From Phaeoceros laevis (taxonomy: Eukaryota; Anthocerotophyta; Anthocerotopsida; Notothyladales): DNA of 42,985 bases. The DNA lies in the NCBI GenBank assembly GCA_049999765.1, contig JBNGIQ010009283.1:13028-56012 (forward strand), read 5' to 3'. A model generated the notes under the pieces. It did no database searches and was not told the origin of the DNA. It saw only the letters and a program-made list of their open reading frames with translations. This document shows positions 35,842 through 42,985 of this stretch, one piece after another (position 1 is the first letter of the stretch; each line of letters starts with the position of its first letter). The position numbers and the translations under genes were made by a program.

Positions 35842-36692
35842 CAAGTTGACACATATGGAGAATGAGACAAAAATAGCATTGACAAAAATGGGTATTTAGT
35901 TGTACAGGACTCTCCAGACGTCTCAGTGTGCTCAATTCTCTGGAAGTGCGTTGCTCTGAGCCTACGACGATTTTGCTCGATTGTACCTCGATGAGGAACC
36001 TAGCATGAATATTGTCACCATAAAAAGTCCAGTGTTTGCGTGCTCAGCTGGTAGCCGGCCAAAAGGGAGTAGCCTCTGCTCCTCCGCTTGAAATGAAAAT
36101 TTGAGTGAGCACATAGACCTTTCTCCTTCATACACCGGAAATACACTTCTTCTCCTTGGCTCAAAGTTTTGCATATCACCACCAACACCACCACCGGTGT
36201 CCACCAATCGTTTTTGTTGCCGTGCGCTACATGACTACTGTGTATGACCTCGAGCCAAGCGTTCGAGAGACCATTCTGTGCACACTGTTGCTTGAACGAA
36301 GATGTACAATGAGGACCCAGTAGCCGTCAAAGGATTCGAACCACGGCCTGATAACGCGCGAAAGCCAGGACCTCAGCTCCTCACGCGAGCTTTCACTCTG
36401 GAGTCTGGAATGAAAAGAATATTTCGCTGTAAAGACAAGGTGAAATTGCAACACCCTTTCCTGAAAATGGTCTACGGACCGCAAAAAAAGAGAAAAGGAC
36501 AAGATGAAATGCCTCCACGTCCGGCACCCAGTGGATCACGAGAGAAGTTAATTCCTCTCCATTCTTTTTCTGATCTGGCTTTGAGAGTTAACGCTTGGTC
36601 GCTTTGAGTGTTTGCGTTGCCTAAGCGTGTGGTTCAATTGAACCTACAAGCACGTAGTAAAGATTCTTCTTCTTCTAAGAGTGCACCAAGTT
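35842..36692. other. Intergenic region upstream of the 12-exon gene
   Basis: No convincing exon. An ATG frame at 36302-36607 (101 codons, Lys/Arg/Pro rich) has no family match and no splice context. A GGTTCGAATCC element on the minus strand near 36331-36341 mimics a tRNA T-loop, but no cloverleaf could be built around it. Confidence 0.45.
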
Positions 36693-39600
36693 ATGGTGCT
36701 TTTGTGCTTTGTGCTGGATCTTGCTAACCTGCCGCCAGCGCTAGTTGGAGAATTGAAACAGGTACTGCGCATGCCTTCGGTCACCTGCACTCGAAGTACT
36801 AATGAAATTGCCTTTAAATTGAAGGGAGAGTGCAGTTTAAATGCGTGCCTAATAGGCATTATCCTCTGAATCTCATGGTTTGCGTTCAGTGTTTGCTCTA
36901 TCTTGGCAACCTTTATGCTCTTGGAGGAGACCGGGACTCAAAAGTTACCGCAGTTGAACACAGTGGTATAGCTGTTTGCTGTCTAGACAAAGATGCTGCT
37001 GAAGGATACTGTCAGGTAAGCAGTTGAAACCTTCAGTTTGGATGTCCTCGGGCCGCAATTTGATAGCTCTACAGTTATGATCCGACCTGAGATTCTGTTT
37101 CTTTGGCAGCTGCGAATAATCCATGGTGCCAAAGGCGCCTTTGACCTGAGGGAGTATCATCGGTTGGTAAATACCATCTCATCTGTCATCGACGTCCATG
37201 CTGATAATGAACCGTTTTCCGTGAACCAAGGCAAGGATTGGCACTAAAATGTTCAGCCGGTTTTTCAGTTTGCAAATTGCAGTGAGCACAGATCTAGATC
37301 TTTCTCCAGGTTTTGCACGGCAGTTTTCGTTAAATGTGCACCAGAATAAGCATAACTGTTTAGCCAGCATTGTTTTGCACTGGGACAATCTAGGGCGTAG
37401 ACCTCCTAAACCTGCTGCAATTCGTTTGGAGTTGGCAGTCTCAATTCTCTCTGAGCTGGTGAAAGACAGAGAGACCCTTGCATCCTGGAGTAGTCCGAAC
37501 GTGTCCAAGAAAATTGTTATTATCAGCTGCTTGTTTACGGAAACTCCATCATCCTTTGGGCAAACAGTCCTCGTAAGTTCTTACTAGAAGGGCCTCATTT
37601 TTCCTTGACATAACTTGGCCAATCCCATGAAACATATGACCTGGTATCGACAACGTAGGAAGCGGCGGATCAGTGTCTTTCCATTGAGTTCCTACACATC
37701 GAGAGTCAACCTATTGAGGAGCCTGCAAGGCATCAAAGCGTGACAGAATTTGTGCTTGGGGTTTCTGAGTTTGATAACTGTACCTGGCATTCTGTTCAAT
37801 GGGGTGAGTCTCCCTGAAATCCGATGTTGTGACTTGTCGAGAAGCCATAAAGGTATGTGATCACTGAGCATACTAATTCTTCAGCGGATTTATTGATCAC
37901 TAACAGATACAAGAGCACTAGCAGGGCTTGTCAAACGCTGGTTGAGTGATATTTTGGCTGATAGGAAAGGACCCCTCGAGGTGGTCCTGTCGTTCGCCGA
38001 AGTAAGAGACGAAAGATTGGATCCCATTTTTTGCACTGCTCATCCACTTATTAGGCCCCTTGCAGACACTATGGATTCATGTCAGGTAACTGCTGTGAAT
38101 TTTTTGACAAATTTATATTCACGAGAGCAGTACTAGTTGACATCCCTGATCATGAGCACCCGAGCTGGTATGAGGTTGCGAGAAGTCTATCTAAGTAGTC
38201 CTAATCGGCGGCAATTATGCCGTCAGTCCTACACTAGTGGAAGTGCAGGAGTTCTCGCTGGTCAGAAGAGAGATCTAGTCTACGAGGGCCAGGAGGATCC
38301 TTGTGTAAGGAAGTCCCTAAATCGGCTGCTGGCCATGGTTGTCAGGCTTGCAGGTGTCATGGTACAGAGGTTGGCGGAGGACAAGAACAGGGGAACGGGC
38401 ACTCATGCTCTGTCACGGGGAGAAAGCTAGAATTGTGCGATATGCTGAACAATTGTATCAGAGTCGGTGCAAGAACTGTGCTGCACATGCCATCGTTCAA
38501 AAACCCTCCACCAGATTCCTCGACGCTTCACGGTAGCTTGAGCTTCACCGTCATCAAGGCTGTGCCACTGGACACCTTATGTGCAGGTCAGGGTCCACAT
38601 TCTTGAGCACTTGCAATTGGGGTTCTGCAACGATTTCGATGGGGGTCTTGTCTGTTCGAGGCACATACTCATCTTGTATACTATGTTTGTTTGTGAGTAA
38701 GGCTTGCTGTTCGGAGTACCTTATGGGTTGTCATCATCTTGCGAAATTGATGTTGACTTCTCTTCACAAGAGGACATCCTCGAGAGGAATGAGCACAGTA
38801 CGCACCTCTGACCCAGATATGTTGCAGACCAAATCGCAGTGGCTTCGTTCCAGGCAGCAGTCTTGAATAAAGAACCTTCTGGTGAACCGCAGCCCTTGTT
38901 GCCCTTGGCCAAGAACTGAACTCAAGAAATTTAGGCCTCATTTGTACGTCAGATGTGGACATGAGCGGGAGAACCCTTACAAGTTTTCCTTGTTTCTATG
39001 CCCTGCTGCCAGCAGAAAGCGGGTCCTTACTTGCTCAGGTATACATGCTGAACAAGCACAGTCTCTCACCACATTTTTGTTTGTACATCACGGTTGAAAA
39101 CAATTGGTTGTCACTTGTGTTGTAACAGCGAATAGCTGCTTCAGAAGAGCTGCTCCCAGGACCGCAAGGGCTGGGATGCAATAACTCAGCTATTAAAATT
39201 CCGAGTGGCATTCGGAACTCAATTGCTTGTTATCTGTCGAAGGTAATGCCCGCTGGATGCTTTCCACCGAAAAGAACCCTTATGGCATGTTCAGACGATT
39301 GTGTATCGATTAGGAAGGCCCTAAGCTTGTATTTGGGTGTTTCTGCCCACTTTGCGTGCAGGTCAATCGAGACACATATGACCCCTTGAGTCACGAGCGA
39401 GGCTGCCACACGAAATTAGCCGGACTTTTAAAAGAGAGCTTGCAAATCAGGTCAGAACTTGGACGCGTGGAATACGAAACGAGTTAGAAAAAAGAGTCTA
39501 GACTTCTTGACAACATCATTCACATTGCACCTTGTTTCTATGCATGCATTTCCAGGGAGAGCACAAGTCAAGCACGAGACGCGATCTCCAGCACAGAACA

Positions 39601-40024
39601 GGATCAGTTTTATTCTTCGGCACGACCCATCACTCTCAGGGGGGGCCTGGCAAAAATAGCCGTGCTACGACCTCCGAGGCTGGGTCCTAACCAGTTCAAA
39701 GCTCCCGCCCAAGTTTCCAAGAGACTACCCCCATTGCAAGAACCCGAATCGTCTCCTCCTGACGACTTCAAGCTCCCTGAAGCCTCATCACAAGTATTGG
39801 CAGGCGGCATTGACAGTTTCATTAAGTCACAGGTGATGGGAATCGGTGAACCAGTATCAGCTCGGAAACGGTCCGCCATCCCAAGTGCACCAGTCCGACC
39901 GAAATACAGTCGTACTGGTTTCTCCACTACCGGACTTGCTGTGCCTCTAGGCACATCACCATCAGCCGAAGAACCAGAAGTGGTTGCCAGCAAGCCGGAA
40001 ACCGTTCAGTCTTTTGTACTTTAA
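36693..40024 (+). CDS. Conserved plant protein of unknown function (12 exons)
   Basis: Exons 36693-36761, 36890-37015, 37110-37230, 37283-37572, 37659-37803, 37907-38085, 38346-38586, 38717-38797, 38893-39038, 39129-39242, 39362-39450 and 39556-40024 keep frame and encode 689 residues. Features: a hydrophobic start (VLLCFVLDLANLPPALVGEL); ADQCLSIEFLHIES; TRALAGLVKRWLSDIL; a cysteine cluster C309-x2-C312-x-C314 with C331 (CQACRCH...CSVTG) that could bind metal; LRxLAxSEELLPGP-like IAASEELLPGP; YDPLSHERGCHTKLAGLLKE; and a Pro-rich, basic C-terminal tail. It resembles an unnamed plant protein family I remember only by sequence style, with no assigned function. The exon 3/4 boundary uses a GC donor (AAG|GCAAGG) and is the least certain. 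Compartment unknown. Confidence 0.75.
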
Positions 40025-40263
40025 ATCACTCTGTATTTTCAGGAGCCATGTCTGCTACTCGCTGCTGGGCACATCCGGCAACCCTAGCATTCGTGAGCAA
40101 ATCTGTGAGCAGACTCCAAACTTTTGCACTTCACTAACATGTGACCAAGCAGGTTTGGGACCAATATTATCTGGGCCCCCTGCACAGGCCAGAATACTAT
40201 CGTGGACTTGCTGAAACTTCTTGGTCTCGAAAGCAGAAAGTGGGAACTGCTACCCAATGACTG
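40025..40263. other. Short spacer between convergent loci
   Basis: 240 bp with no exon. It follows the stop of the 12-exon gene and precedes, on the other strand, the truncated end of the PPR pseudogene. Confidence 0.4.
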
Positions 40264-42510
40264 TCAGGCACTCGTTCGATATGGCCCAGTACCTTTTGGC
40301 TCTACACCCTCCAGTCTCATCCTGTCAAGGAACTGAAACACAACCTTGCTATCTCCTTGGCGCGTATATCCATCAATCAGTGCACCCCATGCCTCCATTG
40401 TTTTTACAGGCAATAAAGCAAACACCTGCTGTGAATCAACCATGCTCGCACACTTCGCATACGTATCTACTAGTGCAGCTCCAACAACTGCATCGGCCTG
40501 CATTCCTCTTTCCTGAATCTCTACATGGAGCTGCTTTCCCAAAGGCAGAGCTGCCACAGTTGCACATGCCTGTAGGAGGCACACAAATGTCACAGAATCT
40601 GGAGAGAGCCGTTCCTATTGCATACTACTATAAAGACTAAGGGCTTCCTGACCCATCCCCTGCTGGGCATAATCTGCAAGCATGGCATTCCATTTTACTA
40701 CATTCCTGTCTAGAAGTCTGTCAAACACGCTGTGGGCATCTTGTAAGCTACCACGCTTTGCAAACATGTTAACCAAGCTGCCACCTACAACCACATCATC
40801 TTGCAGCCTTTGTTCTCCAATATGTGCATGGGGCCGCTTTCCCTCATGCAAAGCTTCTACACCTATACTGGCACATGCCTCCAGGAGGCAAACAAATGTG
40901 ACAGAATCTGGAGGACAGAGGCCCTCCCGTTGCATACAATTGTAAAGACTCAGAGCTTCCTCACCCATCCCATGCTGGGCATAACCTTTAATCATCGCTG
41001 TCCATGTTACGACATTCCTCTCTGGAAGCCTGTCAAACACGCTGCGAGCATCCACTACATTCCCACACTTCGCATACATGTTAACCAAGATGCCCCGTAC
41101 AACTACATCATCTTGCAGTCCTCGTTCTGCAGTCTCTGCATGGAGATGCTTTCCCTCATGAACATGCCTGAACGAGGCACAAAAATGTAACAGAACTTGG
41201 CGAGAGGCCTTCCTGTTTCGTACTACTGTAAAGGCTTAGAGCTTCCTGACCCATTCCTTGCTGGACGTAACCTGCAATCATCGCATTCCATGTCACAACA
41301 TTTCTGTCTCGAAGTCTGTCAAACACGGTGCGAGCACCTTGTACACTACCGCACTTTGCATACATGTTAACCAAGCTGCCGCCTACTACCATGTCAACTT
41401 GCAGTTCGCGTTCCTCAATCTGTACATGGAGCTCCTTCCCCTCATGCAGAGCTGCTACACCTATACTGCACATGCCTGCAGGAGGCAGGTAAATGTAACA
41501 GAATCTGGAGAAGATAGGCCTTCCTGTTGCATAAGTCTCTGAAGATTAAGGGCTTCCTGACCCATCTCCTGCTGGGCATAACCTGCAAGCATCGCATTGC
41601 ATGTTCCAACATTCCTGTCTGGAAGCCTGTCAAACACACTTCGAGCATCCTTCACGCTACCACACTTTGCATACATGTTCACCAAGCTACCACCGAGAAC
41701 CGCATCATGTCCTATTCCTCGTTCGTCAATCTGTACATGGAGCAGCTTCCCCTCATGCAGAGCTTTAGCACCAACACTGGCACAGGCCTGCAGGAGGGAT
41801 ACAAATGTAACAGAACTGGGAGGAGACTGTCCTTCCTCTTGCATACTGCTGTAAAGACTAAGGGCTTCCTGACCCATCCCCTGCTGAGAATAACATCCTA
41901 GCATCGCATTCCATGTTAAAACATTCTTGTTTCGAAGTCTGTCAAACAAGCTGCGAGCCTCTTGTACAGTGCCACACTTCGCATACAAGTTGACCAAACT
42001 GCCGCCTAGAACCACATCATCTTGCAATCCTCGTTCTTCAATCTGCCGATGCACCAGCCTACCCTCATGCAGAGCTGGTACACCTATACTGGCACATGCC
42101 AGCAGGAGGCATGTAAAAGTAAAAGAGACCCTCCTGCTGCATGACTCTGTAAAGACTAAGCGCTTCCTGGCTCATGCCCTGCTGGGCGTAACCTGCAAGC
42201 AGCGCATTCCATGATACGACATTCCAGTCTAGAAGCCTATCAAACAGATTGCGAGCATCCTGTACACTACCGCACTTCGAATACATGTTAACCAGGCTGC
42301 CGCCCACAACCACGTCATACTGCAGACCTCGTTCCTCGATCTGTGCATGGAGCAGCGCAGAGCTCCTGCACCTAGAGTGGCACATGCCTGCAGAAGGGAT
42401 ACAAATGTAACGGACCGGCTATCGCTAAAAAAACAAAATACAAATGTAACGGAATCTGGAGAAAAGAGGCCTTCGTGTTGCATACTATTGTAAAGACAAA
42501 GGGCTTCCAA
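40264..42510 (-). pseudogene. PLS-class PPR pseudogene with frameshifts, deletions and a nonsense codon
   Basis: Minus-strand PPR coding sequence spread over three frames. Segments 42510-42229, 42385-42065, 42054-41461, 41473-41156, 41088-40615 and 40593-40264 each read as canonical repeats (VVGGSLVNMYAKCGSV, VVTWNAMIAGYVQQGM, SVTFVCLLQACA). Lesions by comparing sister repeats: an 11-base loss near 42355; an inserted or duplicated piece near 42420-42440; a deletion near 42125; a one-base loss near 41467-41473; a deletion of about 27 bases near 41155-41165; and an in-frame TAG (SMQ-stop) at about 40615-40617. The 3' end (GVEPKGTGPYRTSA) runs out without E or DYW motifs. Repeats are very alike at DNA level, so the locus expanded before decaying. 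Transcription into non-coding RNA is possible. Confidence 0.88.
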
Positions 42511-42522
42511 GGAACTTGCCGA

Positions 42523-42568
42523 GTGTTCAGCAGCTTCCTGGCCAGGTGTTCAGCAGCTTCCTGGCCAG
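42523..42568. repeat. 23-bp perfect tandem duplication
   Basis: A 23-base unit starting GTGTTCAGCAGCTTCC occurs at 42523-42545 and again at 42546-42568, just upstream of the PPR pseudogene 5' end. Confidence 0.9.
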
Positions 42569-42855
42569 GTACCCGCAGTGCCGCTCACTGTTCTTTTGCT
42601 ATTAATACTCCCTGCGCGGCAGGCAGTCTCCCACCAAACATCGTCTTTCCGGCTGCCATCGTCTCACACCGGCCGTCTTCATCCGGCAATCCTTCCTCAC
42701 TCCCGTGTCGCATTGGTACCCTCTCGCATCACTGCATCATCACTGCTGGGGGCAGGATTCCTCGTCAAACATCTCTTTCTAGAGGTTGTGTTTGAGTGTG
42801 ACTTGCTCGCCGGTGATGCCTTTGAAGCTCCCGGAATCATCCCCAGCTTGTAGAA
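42569..42855. promoter_or_regulatory. Spacer and probable promoter of the SDR gene
   Basis: C/T-rich sequence of under 300 bp before the SDR start codon. It includes TATTAATACTCC near 42600, which may act as a TATA-like element. Inferred from position. Confidence 0.3.
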
Positions 42856-42985
42856 ATGGGCACCTTCAAGTACCTCTTGGGAAACGCTGGCGCCAGCGGC
42901 TTCGGATCCAAAACCACAGCTGAGAAGGTTTCGGAGGGAATTTCCCTCGACGGCCGCACCATCATCATCACTGGTCTGTTGGGTT
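42856..42985 (+). CDS. Short-chain dehydrogenase, TIC32-like, first exon (cut by window end)
   Basis: An ATG at 42856 opens a frame reading MGTFKYLLGN, then ASGFGSKTTAEKVSEGI and RTIIIT. The GFGSKTTAEKV block before the first beta strand is typical of plant TIC32 / WWOX-like NADP-dependent short-chain dehydrogenases, whose next residues are the GATSGIG cofactor loop. A donor at ACTG|GTCTGT (exon end 42973) would split that loop after its first glycine. The remaining exons lie outside the window. TIC32 is a redox-sensing partner of plastid import; other SDRs with this N-terminus exist. Confidence 0.75.
   Translation, partial: MGTFKYLLGNAGASGFGSKTTAEKVSEGISLDGRTIIITGLLG

Noticed and set aside
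36301-36390. tRNA gene on the minus strand
   Set aside because: A GGTTCGAATCC T-loop-like element is present, but the flanking bases do not form a T stem, and no matching acceptor, D or anticodon arms could be drawn. Treated as chance.
36302-36607. 101-codon plus-strand frame before the 12-exon gene
   Set aside because: It starts with ATG but is Lys/Arg/Pro rich without recognisable motifs, and does not splice to the next gene in phase.
40264-42510. PPR locus as a functional multi-exon gene
   Set aside because: The frame breaks do not coincide with splice consensus and fall at different positions of sister repeats, with one plain nonsense codon; pseudogene is the simpler reading.

Overview
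This is nuclear DNA of a land plant. Genes are split by short GT-AG introns, mostly 60 to 290 nt. Several predicted products start with plastid or mitochondrial targeting peptides. The recognised genes are typical of plants: plastid SufS, plastid S6, VAD1-like GRAM/VASt protein, RLF, PLMT and a PLS-type PPR protein. Gene density is about one per 2 kb, there is one long intronless PPR gene plus a decayed PPR locus, and no intact transposon was seen. This suits a compact early-diverging land plant genome (hornwort or other bryophyte, or a lycophyte such as Selaginella). The lineage is an inference and was not tested. One 10-base run of N at 15472-15481 shows this is an assembled scaffold.

Layout. 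1-1358: no clear gene, some short repeats. 1359-7022 (+): a 17-exon VAD1-like GRAM/VASt membrane protein, then a 5-exon single-pass membrane protein of unknown function. 7114-11355 (-): a Sec14/CRAL-TRIO lipid-transfer protein and EBP1 (PA2G4). 11747-12654 (+): plastid ribosomal protein bS6c. 12860-13828 (-): glucosamine-6-phosphate N-acetyltransferase (GNA1). 13997-15541 (+): a plastid-peptide-like reading frame and a rhodanese whose last exon contains the assembly gap. 15938-16324 (+): a glycine-rich TGD5-like protein. 16369-19223 (-): a small unknown gene, the mitochondrial TsaD-type t6A enzyme, and TOM7. 19494-25177 (+): an unknown membrane protein, EMC8/9, and the plastid cysteine desulfurase SufS/NFS2. 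25353-26156 (-) and 26398-26757 (+): phospholipid methyltransferase PLMT and mitochondrial ribosomal protein mL53, head to head. 27771-30338 (-): the intronless PPR gene. 31776-40024 (+): RLF-type cytochrome b5 protein, a cytochrome P450 of the CYP85-clan type, and a 12-exon conserved plant protein of unknown function. 40264-42510 (-): a PPR pseudogene. 42856 to the end (+): first exon of a TIC32-like short-chain dehydrogenase.

The genes do not form one pathway. They serve housekeeping organelle biology (translation in plastid and mitochondrion, Fe-S assembly, protein import, tRNA modification) and endomembrane lipid or protein handling (VASt, Sec14, PLMT, TGD5-like, EMC8/9). Several neighbours are head to head with 170 to 400 bp between start codons, so shared promoters are likely. 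Exon boundaries were placed by hand from splice consensus, frame continuity and remembered family sequences, and most were checked to keep phase. No new multi-gene system was found. The most distinctive items are serial duplication at the 5' end of the PPR gene, independent lesions in the PPR pseudogene, an assembly duplication inside the rhodanese gene, and several conserved-looking proteins of unknown function.
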